From the NCBI RefSeq assembly GCF_004327285.1, contig NZ_QJUI01000010.1, positions 1 to 64,000 on the forward strand: a DNA stretch of 64,000 nt, given 5' to 3'. Position 1 is the first letter of the stretch; each line of letters begins with the position of its first letter. Source of the DNA: Phytopseudomonas daroniae (GTDB lineage: Bacteria > Pseudomonadota > Gammaproteobacteria > Pseudomonadales > Pseudomonadaceae). This document shows positions 1-9,700 of this stretch, one piece after another. The notes under the pieces were generated by a model. The model was given only the letters and a program-made list of their open reading frames with translations, was not told the origin of the DNA and did not search any database. Made by a program: the position numbers and the translations under genes.

Positions 1-112
1 GCGCAATCTACGTTGCAAGCTCAAGGCTTAAGGGTGGACACGGCTTGCAGCTCCTCCCCCGATGATCAGTCGGGAACCATAACCTCACTGAAAGGCTGTA
101 GTCGAGATACAA

Positions 113-214
113 GGGTGGACGACGCTTCACCTGCGCGGCCCGATCCGTCCACCAACCTTGCGATCGCAATGGTGGATGAAAAGAGCGTCAGCTACGCGCC
201 CCGATCCACCCTAC
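113..214. repeat. Intergenic palindromic repeat, family A (copy 1)
   Basis: The stretch starts with GGGTGGACGACGCTT and ends with GATCCACCCTACG, so its ends are inverted copies of one another, and it contains an inner pair GTCCACC/GGTGGA. Nearly the same sequence recurs at 27732-27823, and shorter relatives lie at 13281, 14709, 17334, 21330 and 36604. It contains no believable reading frame. It resembles the short genus-specific intergenic repeats of pseudomonads; mobility by a REP-type transposase is inference. Confidence 0.75.
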
Positions 215-241
215 GTCTGCTATCGCCTTTCTTACCAGAAC

Positions 242-318
242 GTAGCCTGGATTAGCCGCAGGCGTAATCCGGGGCCGAAGGCCGTGATCCATGGTTCAAC
301 GCGAGTCACCGACCGGCT
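242..318. repeat. Intergenic repeat, family B (copy 1)
   Basis: Begins GTAGCCTGGATTAGCCGC and continues AGGCGTAATCCGGGG, giving a small stem between GGATTA and TAATCC. The following 40 bases (CCGAAGGCC...GATCCATGGTTC) are also shared with the copy at 27847-27921. Other copies of the core are at 22393 and, inverted and diverged, at 19472. Copy 1 of family B follows copy 1 of family A in the same order and nearly the same spacing as at 27.7 kb, so the pair behaves as one composite repeat. Confidence 0.7.
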
Positions 319-965
319 GCTTTCGCCTTTTTGCTGTCATTGCTCGAGAGATCGTGAACAGGTTCTTAGATGACGATACGCAAGCGAAACAGCCGCTCAC
401 ATTGTGCTGGCGTCAGCGCCTGGCCCCAGAACAGCGAAGTGAGCAGCACACCCTCTGCCGATGGCGACTGCAAAGCTGTTCCAGTGAACTAACACGCAGC
501 AACTCCATCGGCGCCTGCTCCAGCTCCGACGGGCATTCATGACCGAAAGCCCCCAGTAGAACCCTACGCCTCATCGCCGCCCCTTCACACCTAGGGTACC
601 GTCAGGCGACACAGTGGTTTCGAGCATTATCGTCTTCTCCCAATGCTGCTTGATACGCCCCGGCGTGCGCCTCGTGGAAGGCGTCGCGCAGTGAGCACTT
701 GCCACGGTGGGCGCGGGGCGATCCGCCTGCAATGCCGAACCACAGCACGTTGGCTCCTACAGGATGCTGCCCGAACCATTCCACCAGCGTCAGGCCGGTG
801 CTCCGGGAAGCCCCGCGCCGACGATCGCAGGGCTGTTCCAGAATCGCAGTCCCATCCAATGCCGATCGTCGGCGCTCTGCGATAGTCCTTGTGCATGTTC
901 CGCCGAGCATCGCAGGCGCGGATCCGGCCATCGCAGCATCTCCCGTAACCTGATAGGTAACCGAC
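319..965. other. Region without a supportable gene upstream of the cysteine-hydrolase operon
   Basis: About 650 bases follow the repeats without a recognisable gene. A minus-strand frame is open from about 1021 to 602, but it starts inside the next gene, has no recognisable family and lacks a ribosome site. The bases 740-765 contain a GGCTCCTACAGGATGC string reminiscent of a REP tail. The promoter of the operon starting at 966 presumably lies here; I see no convincing -35/-10 pair. Confidence 0.4.
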
Positions 966-1652
966 ATGAGCAATCCAAAAACCGAAGTCCTGACACCACA
1001 AAACAGCCAGGTGATCTTCATCGATCAACAACCGCAGATGGCCTTCGGCGTACAGAGCATCGACCGGCAGACCCTGAAGAACAACACCGTGGGTCTGGCC
1101 AAGGCAGCCAGGATCTTCAACGTCCCGACCACCATCACCACGGTGGAAACCGAAAGTTTCTCCGGCCATACCTACCCCGAACTGCTCGCCGTATTCCCCG
1201 ACGCCCCACTGCTCGAGCGCACCTCGATGAACTCCTGGGACGACCAGAAGGTACGCGACGCGCTGAAGAAGAACGGCCGCAACAAGATCATCGTCTCCGG
1301 TCTGTGGACCGAGGTGTGCAACACCACCTTCGCCCTCTCTGCCATGCACGACGCCGGCTACGAGATCTACATGGTCGCCGATGCCTCCGGCGGCACTTCG
1401 CAGGCCGCCCATGACTACTCCATGCAGCGCATGATCCAGGCCGGCGTAGTGCCGGTGACCTGGCAACAGGTGCTGCTGGAATGGCAACGAGACTGGAAGA
1501 ACCGCGACACCTATGACGCCGTCATGGCCCTGGTCAAGGAACATTCCGGCGCCTATGGCATGGGCGTCGACTACGCCTACACCATGGTGCACAAGGCACC
1601 GGAGCGTGTAGAGCACGGCCCGACCCTGGCGCCGGTCGCCGCGCCGATCTGA
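966..1652 (+). CDS. Cysteine hydrolase of the isochorismatase superfamily (YcaC-like)
   Basis: A 228-residue isochorismatase-fold protein. Family enzymes hydrolyse amides, N-carbamoyl compounds or enol ethers through an Asp-Lys-Cys triad. The nucleophile motif GLWTEVCNTTF places Cys118, and VIFIDQQ places Asp20. The third position carries Arg85 in ERTSMNSW, as I recall also for YcaC, whose own alignment there is basic. Length and the VADASGG segment fit the YcaC branch. The start has AGGTAA seven bases upstream. It is the first gene of a same-strand series running to 10393, 63 bases before the next. A cytosolic role in breaking a small amide or ester linked to that operon is inference; the substrate cannot be read from sequence. 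Confidence 0.85.
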   Translation: MSNPKTEVLTPQNSQVIFIDQQPQMAFGVQSIDRQTLKNNTVGLAKAARIFNVPTTITTVETESFSGHTYPELLAVFPDAPLLERTSMNSWDDQKVRDALKKNGRNKIIVSGLWTEVCNTTFALSAMHDAGYEIYMVADASGGTSQAAHDYSMQRMIQAGVVPVTWQQVLLEWQRDWKNRDTYDAVMALVKEHSGAYGMGVDYAYTMVHKAPERVEHGPTLAPVAAPI

Positions 1653-1715
1653 GCAGTCGCCAGCCTCCATGCCGTGGGGGCTGGCCCCGATCCGCATACA
1701 CGCGAACACAGCCGA

Positions 1716-2294
1716 ATGAATCAGACATCCGCCGATACCGTCACCCTGGTGGTACGCCACCAGGTGCGCCAGCATCATGAGCAACACTACGAGACCTGGC
1801 TGCGGCAGATCATCGACACCGCCAGCCGCTGCCCTGGTCACCTGGGCGTCGATGTGGTGCGCGGACGCCAGGCTGGCTTCGTGAACTTCACCTGCGTGCT
1901 GCGTTTCGACCAGTTGCAACACATGCAGAGCTGGCTTGATTCCGAAGCGAGAACCCAACTGGTCGCCGAAGTACAACCCCTGCTGCGAGCTGGCGATAAC
2001 ACCGAAATCCTGTTGGGCAAGGACTTCTGGTTCAGGCCTGACAACGCTCAGCAACCACCCCCACGTTGGAAGCAGGCCTGCGTGACCTTCCTGGTCATCC
2101 TGCCACTGAGCCTGCTCGTGCCGTTGCTCTGGCAGCCCCTGTTTCAACGTATTCCCTGGCTTGGCGGCTATGTGCCGAGCAACCTGCTGATCACCCTGAG
2201 CATCGTCCTGCTCGTGGTGTACCTGTTCATGCCCATGGCCACGCGCTTGTTCGCTGCCTGGCTGAACCCAACCCCCGATGAGGATCGACCATGA
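1716..2294 (+). CDS. Membrane-anchored antibiotic-biosynthesis-monooxygenase (ABM) domain protein
   Basis: 192 residues. The N-terminal 100 residues have the pattern of an ABM/dimeric alpha-beta barrel domain (VTLVVRHQV, GHLGVDVVR, then a strand and helix with MQSWLDSEAR). Two hydrophobic helices follow at about 117-140 and 155-175 (FLVILPLSLLVPLLW; LLITLSIVLLVVYLF), so the domain is membrane-tethered. ABM domains include quinol or heme-degrading monooxygenases but many are uncharacterised; no specific reaction can be named. I chose the ATG at 1716 because the longer frame begins in the intergenic gap. Its stop overlaps the next start (ATGA), so translation is probably coupled to the amidohydrolase. 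A second ABM-like domain occurs at the end of the MFS gene in this operon. Confidence 0.75.
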   Translation: MNQTSADTVTLVVRHQVRQHHEQHYETWLRQIIDTASRCPGHLGVDVVRGRQAGFVNFTCVLRFDQLQHMQSWLDSEARTQLVAEVQPLLRAGDNTEILLGKDFWFRPDNAQQPPPRWKQACVTFLVILPLSLLVPLLWQPLFQRIPWLGGYVPSNLLITLSIVLLVVYLFMPMATRLFAAWLNPTPDEDRP

Positions 2295-4273
2295 GCCAGG
2301 ATCCCTCCGACCCGAAACGCCGTCATTTTCTCGCCACCGGCAGCGCACTCGGCGCCGCGGGTGCGCTGTGGTCCGCCATGCCCTTTGCCGCTTTCGCCGG
2401 CACGTCTTCCGCAACTATCCAAGGAGGCAACATGAGTGCCGATCTCATCCTGTTCAACGGCCGCCTGCATACGGTCGATCAGGAAAAGCCACACGCCAGC
2501 GCCGTGGCCATCAAGGATGGTCGCTTCGTCGCCGTGGGCAGCGATGCCGAAGCCATGGCCCTGCGCGGTGACGCCACCCGTGTGGTCGATCTGCAAAAGC
2601 GTACCGTGATTCCCGGCCTCAACGACTCGCACCTGCACCTGATCCGCGGTGGCCTCAACTACAACCTGGAACTGCGCTGGGAGGGCGTGCCGTCGCTGGC
2701 CGACGCTCTGCGCATGCTCAAGGAACAGGCGGATCGCACACCGACGCCACAATGGGTGCGCGTGGTCGGTGGCTGGACTGAATTCCAGTTCGCCGAAAAG
2801 CGCCTGCCCACGCTGGATGAGTTGAACAAGGCGGCGCCGGACACCCCGGTGTTCGTCCTCCACCTGTACGACCGCGCCCTGCTCAACCGCGCCGCGCTAC
2901 GCGCCGTGGGCTACGACAAGAACACGCCGAACCCGCCCGGTGGCGAAATCCAGCGCGATGCCAGCGGCCAACCCACCGGCATGCTGATCGCCCGGCCCAA
3001 CGCACTGATCCTCTACGCCACCCTGGCCAAGGGGCCGAAGCTGCCGCTGGAATACCAGGTCAACTCCACCCGCCAGTTCATGCGCGAACTCAACCGCCTG
3101 GGCGTGACCAGCGCCATCGACGCCGGCGGCGGCTACCAGAACTACCCGGACGACTACCAGGTGATTCAGGAGCTGGCCGACAAGGATCAGCTCACCGTGC
3201 GCATCGCCTACAACCTGTTCACCCAGAAGCCCAAGGAAGAGCTGACCGACTTCAAGAACTGGACCGGCAGCGTCAAGCTGCACCAGGGCGACGATTTCCT
3301 GCGTCACAACGGCGCTGGCGAGATGCTGGTGTTCTCCGCCGCCGACTTCGAGGACTTCCTCGAACCACGCCCGGATCTGGCCCCAAGCATGGAAGACGAG
3401 CTGGAGCCGGTGGTGCGCCACCTGGTCGAGCAGCGCTGGCCGTTCCGCCTGCACGCCACCTATGACGAGTCCATCTCGCGCATGCTCGACGTGTTCGAGA
3501 AGGTCGACCGCGACATACCCTTCAACGGCCTGCCGTGGCTGTTCGACCACGCCGAAACCATCAGCCCGCGCAACATCGAGCGGGTGCGTGCGCTCGGCGG
3601 TGGCATCGCCATCCAGCACCGCATGGCCTTCCAGGGCGAGTATTTCATCGACCGCTACGGCGCCAAGGCCGCCGAGGCCACGCCGCCGATCCAGCGCATG
3701 CTGGCCGAAGGCGTGCCGGTCGGCGCCGGCACCGACGCCACCCGCGTGGCCAGCTACAACCCCTGGACAGCGCTGTACTGGCTGGTCAGCGGCAAGACCG
3801 TCGGCGGCACCACGCTCTACCCGCAGGGCCTGCCACGTTCCACCGCCTTGCAACTGTTTACCCACGGCAGCGCCTGGTTCTCCAGCGAGCAAGGCAAGAA
3901 AGGCCAGATCCGCGTTGGCCAGCTCGCCGACCTGGTAGCGCTGTCGGCGGACTTCTTCAGCGTCGAGGAAGAGCAGATCAAATGGCTGGAATCGGTACTC
4001 ACCGTGGTCGGCGGCAAGGTGGTGCATGCCACATCCGAGTTCGACAAACTCGCTCCGCCAACCCTGCCGGTGATGCCGGACTGGTCGCCGGTGGCCCTCG
4101 TGCCCGGCCACTGGAGCCCCAGTGCCGCACCGCTGACCGCCAGCATCCACCAGTGCGTCGGCGCCTGCGCCGTGCACGCGCACCAGCACGACCGCGCGCG
4201 CCGCAGCAGCGTACCGGTAAGCGATCACCAAGGCTTCTGGGGCGCCTTCGGCTGCTCCTGCTTTGCCTTCTGA
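2291..4273 (+). CDS. Tat-type exported amidohydrolase (YtcJ/Amidohydro_3 family)
   Basis: A 660-residue metal-dependent amidohydrolase. Residues 9-35 form a twin-arginine signal (KRRHFLATGSALGAAGA followed by AFA), so it is probably exported folded to the periplasm. The body starts around residue 50 (LILFNGRLHTVD) and shows the metal-binding HxH in NDSHLHLIRGG, a mid-domain RLHATYDES, DHAETIS, and the late Asp in GAGTDATRVASYNPW, as in YtcJ-type enzymes and N-substituted formamide deformylases. Oddly, after the amidohydrolase fold the last 50 residues are rich in Cys and His (HQCVGACAVHAHQHD, FGCSCFAF). The start overlaps the upstream stop and the next gene starts one base after the stop, so it is firmly in an operon. 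Substrate unknown. Confidence 0.82.
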   Translation: MSQDPSDPKRRHFLATGSALGAAGALWSAMPFAAFAGTSSATIQGGNMSADLILFNGRLHTVDQEKPHASAVAIKDGRFVAVGSDAEAMALRGDATRVVDLQKRTVIPGLNDSHLHLIRGGLNYNLELRWEGVPSLADALRMLKEQADRTPTPQWVRVVGGWTEFQFAEKRLPTLDELNKAAPDTPVFVLHLYDRALLNRAALRAVGYDKNTPNPPGGEIQRDASGQPTGMLIARPNALILYATLAKGPKLPLEYQVNSTRQFMRELNRLGVTSAIDAGGGYQNYPDDYQVIQELADKDQLTVRIAYNLFTQKPKEELTDFKNWTGSVKLHQGDDFLRHNGAGEMLVFSAADFEDFLEPRPDLAPSMEDELEPVVRHLVEQRWPFRLHATYDESISRMLDVFEKVDRDIPFNGLPWLFDHAETISPRNIERVRALGGGIAIQHRMAFQGEYFIDRYGAKAAEATPPIQRMLAEGVPVGAGTDATRVASYNPWTALYWLVSGKTVGGTTLYPQGLPRSTALQLFTHGSAWFSSEQGKKGQIRVGQLADLVALSADFFSVEEEQIKWLESVLTVVGGKVVHATSEFDKLAPPTLPVMPDWSPVALVPGHWSPSAAPLTASIHQCVGACAVHAHQHDRARRSSVPVSDHQGFWGAFGCSCFAF

Positions 4274-4274
4274 C

Positions 4275-5879
4275 ATGGCCAACGAAAAAGCTTCGCCCTG
4301 GGGCGCGCTCAACCACAGCACGTTCCGCTGGCTATGGCTGGCCAGCATCGCCTCGAACATCGGCACCTGGATGCACGAGGTGGGTGCCGGCTGGCTGATG
4401 ACCAGCCTGTCGAGCAACCCCATGCATGTGGCACTGGTACAGGTAGCCGGTTCCGCGCCGATGTTCCTTCTCGCTCTGCCGGCCGGGGCCATGGCCGACA
4501 TCATCGACAAACGCCGTTACCTGCTCGGCGTACAGATGTGGATGGCCGCCGTGGCAACCCTGCTCGCCACTCTGACCCTGCTCGGGCTGACCACGATCGG
4601 GTTGTTGCTGGGCATGACCCTGGCCATGGGCGTCGGCACGGCGCTGATGATGCCGGCCTGGTCGGCCTTGACCCCGGAGCTGGTGAACAAGCGCGACCTG
4701 CCCTCGGCCATCGCCCTGTCGAGCCTGGGCATCAACGTCGCACGCGCCCTCGGCCCGGCCATCGCCGGGGTGCTGGTCAGCCTGAGCGGCCCGTGGGCGA
4801 CCTTCGCCCTCAACGCCCTGTCGTTCTCCGCGGTGATGGTGGTGCTGCTGACCTGGAAGCGCGAGCGCCAGGTCGCTACCTTCCCGGCCGAACGCCTGCT
4901 CGGCGCCATCCGCGCCGGCTGGCGCTACAGCCGCGCCTCACGTCCTTTGCAGGCAGTGCTGGTGCGCGCCGCGGCATTCTTCGTCGGCGCCAGCGCCGGT
5001 ATGTCGCTACTGCCACTGATCGTGCGTGGCGAGCTGCAAGGCAGCGCCAGCGACTTCGGCCTGATGCTCGGCAGCGTCGGCGTCGGCGCGGTGCTCGGCG
5101 CTACCCTGTTGCCCCGCCTGCGTGAGCACATCAGCAGTGACCGCCTGGTGCTGCTGGCCAGCCTGCTCTACGCCCTGGTGCTGCTGGCGCTGGCCGGTTT
5201 ACGCCACTTCGCCGTATTGCTGCCGGTGATGCTGCTCAGTGGCGCGGCCTGGATCGCCGTGCTCTCCAGCCTGCAGATCGCCGCGCAGACCTCGGTGCCG
5301 GACTGGGTGCGCGCCCGTGCGCTTTCCGTCTATATCCTGGTGTTCTTCGGCAGCATGGCCGCCGGGGGCGCGCTCTGGGGTTTCGTTGCCAGCCATACCT
5401 CGATCCCCGTCGCCCTGCTCGCCGCTGCCGGCTGCCTGGTGCTGGGCCTGCTGTTGACGTCACGCTTCCCGCTGCCGGTTACCGAAGCTGAAGACCTTGC
5501 GCCGTCGCTGCACTGGCCGGCGCCGATCCTGGCCGACGAGGCCGACCGTGAGCGCGGCCCGGTGATGGTCACGCTGCAATACGACATTGCGCCGGAACAG
5601 GCCGCCGCCTTCCGCCAGGCGATGAACGAAGTGGCGCGCATGCGTAGACGCAACGGCGCGTTTTCCTGGGGGCTGGTGCAAAGCAGCGAGAACCCGCGGC
5701 ACTGGCAGGAATTCTTCTTCGACGAGTCCTGGCTCGAGCACCTGCGCCACCACGGCCGGGTGACGCGCGCCGAACAACGCATCGAGGCCGCCGCCAGGCG
5801 TTTCCAGAACCCTGACATAGCGGTACGCATCGAGCATTTCCTGATGCCCGCGAAAGACGTTCCACTGCAGGCGGAGTAG
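4275..5879 (+). CDS. MFS transporter of the MFS_3 (EntS-like) type with C-terminal ABM-like domain
   Basis: 534 residues. The first 410 carry about twelve hydrophobic helices with MFS signatures (ADIIDKRRYLLG between helices 2 and 3; SLGINVARALGPAIAG), typical of EntS-like exporters in the MFS_3 family. After a linker, residues 430-525 form a soluble domain (VMVTLQYDIAPEQAAAFRQA, GAFSWGLVQ, HGRVTRAEQR) that looks like an ABM/dimeric alpha-beta barrel, as is usual for MFS_3 proteins. The start is one base after the amidohydrolase stop. The shared ABM-type domain with the 1716 gene suggests they act on the same compound. Export of a toxic product or of an end-product is the likely role; substrate unknown. 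Confidence 0.8.
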   Translation: MANEKASPWGALNHSTFRWLWLASIASNIGTWMHEVGAGWLMTSLSSNPMHVALVQVAGSAPMFLLALPAGAMADIIDKRRYLLGVQMWMAAVATLLATLTLLGLTTIGLLLGMTLAMGVGTALMMPAWSALTPELVNKRDLPSAIALSSLGINVARALGPAIAGVLVSLSGPWATFALNALSFSAVMVVLLTWKRERQVATFPAERLLGAIRAGWRYSRASRPLQAVLVRAAAFFVGASAGMSLLPLIVRGELQGSASDFGLMLGSVGVGAVLGATLLPRLREHISSDRLVLLASLLYALVLLALAGLRHFAVLLPVMLLSGAAWIAVLSSLQIAAQTSVPDWVRARALSVYILVFFGSMAAGGALWGFVASHTSIPVALLAAAGCLVLGLLLTSRFPLPVTEAEDLAPSLHWPAPILADEADRERGPVMVTLQYDIAPEQAAAFRQAMNEVARMRRRNGAFSWGLVQSSENPRHWQEFFFDESWLEHLRHHGRVTRAEQRIEAAARRFQNPDIAVRIEHFLMPAKDVPLQAE

Positions 5880-5935
5880 TTACCCACCTGGTCCTGAGAA
5901 CGACCACGACCAACGCACGACACGCGGGCCTGCGC

Positions 5936-6709
5936 ATGAATCGACACGCTCTATTCATCCACGGTACCTGGCTCACTCCCTCGATCTGGGAGCCGTTCCA
6001 GCGTCGTTTCAGTGCCTGCGGTTATTCTTGCAGCGCGCCGCCCTGGCCGCTGCTCGCCAACAAGATGGAGATCCCGCACGAACAACTCGCCAGGCAGATG
6101 ACGCAACTGAGCATCAGCACCCTCCTTGCCCACTACGAAGAGCACATCCGCAGCCTCGACCAACCGCCGCTGCTGATCGGCCACGACCTCGGCGGCCTGC
6201 TGGTGCAACAACTGCTCGATCGCGGCCTGGGCCTGGCCGGTATTGCCATCGACCCCATGCCGCCACGCGCGGGGCTGCTGGGCGTGTGCAGCACCTGGCC
6301 ATGGCTGCTGCAATGGGCCACTTGGCGTAAGGTGCTATACATGACACCGCAGTATTTCGCGCGCAATATGGCGCAAACCCTGACGCCGGCAGAGCAATGC
6401 GCCGCCTACGCGCGACACATCGTACCGGCGCCAGGGCGAGTGTTCTTCGACACGGCGCTGGGTATTGGCAACCGGGTCGATTTTGCCAATTCAAGTCGCG
6501 CGCCTCTGCTGCTGATCGCCGGGGGCAGTTCCCGAACCATCCGCGCCGACATAGTCGCCGCCATTTATCGCCGCCATCGCCGTTCGACGGCCGTCACCAG
6601 CTTCAAACAGTTCTCCGGCTACAGCCACTGGCTGATCGCCGAACCTGGTTGGGAGAGAATTGCTGACTACAGCATCGAATGGGCACAGAACCAACTTGGA
6701 CGCTTCTAG
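5936..6709 (+). CDS. Alpha/beta hydrolase with a GHDLGG nucleophile elbow
   Basis: 257 residues with an alpha/beta-hydrolase plan: FIHGTWLTP oxyanion strand, elbow LLIGHDLGGLLVQQ, a lid segment, and GYSHWLIAEPGW with the catalytic His near residue 235. The elbow has Asp where lipases and esterases have Ser, as in epoxide hydrolases and haloalkane dehalogenases (family knowledge), which points to a covalent alkyl-enzyme mechanism rather than simple ester cleavage, if it is active. It lies 56 bases after the MFS gene on the same strand and its end overlaps the likely start of the sensor kinase. Substrate unknown. Confidence 0.75.
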   Translation: MNRHALFIHGTWLTPSIWEPFQRRFSACGYSCSAPPWPLLANKMEIPHEQLARQMTQLSISTLLAHYEEHIRSLDQPPLLIGHDLGGLLVQQLLDRGLGLAGIAIDPMPPRAGLLGVCSTWPWLLQWATWRKVLYMTPQYFARNMAQTLTPAEQCAAYARHIVPAPGRVFFDTALGIGNRVDFANSSRAPLLLIAGGSSRTIRADIVAAIYRRHRRSTAVTSFKQFSGYSHWLIAEPGWERIADYSIEWAQNQLGRF

Positions 6710-9700
6710 ACAATCGCACGCCCTACAGGCCCGCCTCTGCCTTGTAATGGGCCTTCTTTGCCTGCTGCTTTTCAGTGCCCCGGCACAAGCCGACAGAAGC
6801 GCACTGGAACAGCAGTTGGAACATCGCCGCTGGACTCTCAACGACGACAGCCCCAGCCAGATCGGTGCACTGGCCAAAACCCATGACGGTTATCTGTGGC
6901 TGGGCACCCACGACTCCCTCTACCGTTTCGACGGTTTCAACTTCACCAGCTATCGCACGCCGGATGGCCATAATCTGGGCATCGTCTCCAGCCTGCTGGC
7001 CGGCGATGCCGGACTGTGGGTGGGGCTGCGCAATGGCGGCGTACGCCTGATCGCCTCGCAGGAAGAGCAACCGCTCGCATTCGATCTGGCCCGCGGCGTG
7101 ATCTATGCCCTGGCGCAAACGTCGGACGGTCGAGTGTGGGCGGCGGCCAACGACGGCCTGATGCGCTTCGACGGCAAACACTGGGAACACCTGACCAGCG
7201 ATAGCGGCTTTCTCGGCAAGAACGCCTATAGCCTGTTCGTCGATAACGGCGACAGGCTCTGGGTCGCCGACGAACAGCGCCTCTACTATCTGGAGCCCGG
7301 CACGCAGGTACTGCGCGACAGCGGCATTCACAGCAATCGCACCCGGCAGATGGCCCAGGCCCCCGATGGAGCCCTGTGGCTGATCGAGCGCGACCGCGAG
7401 ACGTTGCTCCGGGTCGAGACGGATAAACCCCAGCCGCAGGCGACTCGTATCGCCGTCGGCGAGGTGGTCAACGCCATGCTCTTCGATCTCCATGGCTGTC
7501 TGTGGCTGAGCACGGCTGGCGGCGGCCTAATGCATGTGGCCAGGCCCAACGACCATGACGCCAGGGGGTTTACGTTCAGCGAGCGGTTTTCCTCGCGCGA
7601 CGGGCTCAGTTCCGACGTCGCCTGGCCCCTGCTCGAAGACGACGAAGGCAGCCTCTGGATCGGCACGCAGAAGGGCCTCGATCGCCTGCGCGAACGCCCG
7701 CTGCAGCCCGCAGGTTTTCCCGCCAACGCGCACAACCTGGCACTGGCCGCTGACGACGACGGCAACCTCTGGGCCGCAAGCAGCAACCTGCCGGTCATGC
7801 GTATGGACGGCGACAACCTGCATTATCTGTCTTTGCAAACGCCGATCAACGCGATCAGCAAAGCCCCGACAGGCTCGGTCTGGCTGGCCGGCCCCGAAGG
7901 TATCTGGCGTAGCGCTGGCGACCAGTTGCAGAAGGTCTCCGCCCTACCCATCGAGCACGACCTGGACTCATCGGTACGCACTCTTCTGGTCGATCGCGAG
8001 GAGACGCTCTGGCTATCGCTGAACCGCCAGGGCCTGTACGTTCTGCGTCAGAACCAATGGCAACGACTGCCAGCACCCACCGACAAACCATCCCAACAGA
8101 TGCCGGTGAGCTCCGCCCTAGCGCCTGACGGTCGACGCTGGTTCGGCTATCGCGACAACCTGATCGTCAGCCATGATGATCAGGGCGAGCGCCACTGGGG
8201 CAACACCGATGGCCTGGATATCGGCCATGTGACGGCCATGGCCCATCTGGCGGATCACAGTTGGTTCGGTGGCCAACTGGGCCTGGCACGTTTCGATGGC
8301 AGACGCTTCCAGACCCTGCCACTGACCAGTAACGGCCTGTTCGACAACATCTACGCCATCATTGCCGTTAAAGGCGAGCACGGCGAAGACCTCTGGCTGC
8401 AGAGCAAGGGAGGCGTCTTTCAGTTGCCGGCCGAAGAAATCGAACGCGCTCTGAACGACCCTCGACACTACATCCGCTATCGAACCTACGACCTGCAAGG
8501 TGGGCTGGCCAATGACCCGCAGCAGGTGCTCGCCCTGCCGACTGCCGTGCGCACCACCCAGGGCCGACTGTGGTTCGTGACCCGCAATGGCGTGCTCGGC
8601 TTGAACCCGGATCGGGTGGAGCAGAACACCCCTCCCCCCAAGGTGCGGATCGAGTCGATGATCGTCGACGGCGAAACGATCCCGCTGAAAACCTCTCCGA
8701 CATTGCGAGCCAACAGTCAGCGCCTGGTCATCGGCTATGGCGCCTTGAGCCTGTCCGCTCCCGAAGGCCTGCACTTTCTCTACCGCCTCGATGGCTTCGA
8801 TAGCGACTGGCATTCCGCCGGGCGACAGCGTGCGGCGATCTATACCGGCTTACCCGCCGGCACCTATCGCTTTCGCGTACGCGCGCTCAACCAGGATGGA
8901 ATACCTAGCGAGCAGGATGCCGAATTGAGTTTCAGCATCGACCAGGTGTTCTACCGCCATCCCCTTTTCATCCTGGCCTTGGCCCTGGCCGTGCTGGTTA
9001 CCCTGCATCTGCTCTACCGCAGCAATATGCAGCGGACAGCCGAACGCCTGCGCACGCGCCTGGAAGAGCGCCACGACGAGCGCGAACGCATCGCCCGCGA
9101 ACTGCACGACACACTGCTGCAAGGAGTACAGGGATTGGTTCTGCATGTGCAGGCCGCAGCAGATAGCCTGCCTGTCGAGCAACCGGCGCGGCGCAAGCTG
9201 GAAAACGCCCTGGATCGTGCCGACCAGGTGATCGCCGAAGGCCGCGAACGGGTACGCAATCTGCGTCACGCCCAAGACGCTTCGGCCGACCTGCCGCAGA
9301 CCCTGCGCGAGTTCGAACACCTGCACGAACACCCCGGCACCCGCTACCAGGTAGAGATCGAAGGCGCGCCCTGCGCATTGCACCCGGTGGTGCATGACGA
9401 ACTCTGCCAACTCGCCCGTGAAGCCGTCAGCAATGCCTTTCGCCACGCCATGGCCAGTGCCGTGCGCGTACAGCTGGACTACAACCCTCGTCAATTCTCG
9501 TTGCGAGTCAGCGATGATGGTCGCGGTATGCTTGCCGAGTACCTGCAAGGTGCAGCACCCGTCGACCATTGGGGCCTGAAGGGTATGTACGAACGCGCCG
9601 CCAAGATCGGCGGCACATTGAACATTAACAGTGCCCCTGGGCGTGGCTGCCAGGTGCAGTTGACCCTGGCCGGGCCATTGGCCTACCGCCAGCCACACCC

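Noticed and set aside
602..1021. 139-residue minus-strand frame upstream of the operon
   Set aside because: Begins within the next gene, shows no family resemblance and has no ribosome site. Kept only as a note in the gap entry.
627..2414. 595-residue minus-strand open frame across the cysteine hydrolase and ABM genes
   Set aside because: It is antisense to two clearly conserved proteins, has low-complexity His/Gly/Gln-rich composition typical of frames opposite high-GC genes, and shows no family.
2897..4510. 537-residue minus-strand open frame opposite the amidohydrolase
   Set aside because: Antisense shadow of a conserved gene, no ribosome site, no recognisable domain.
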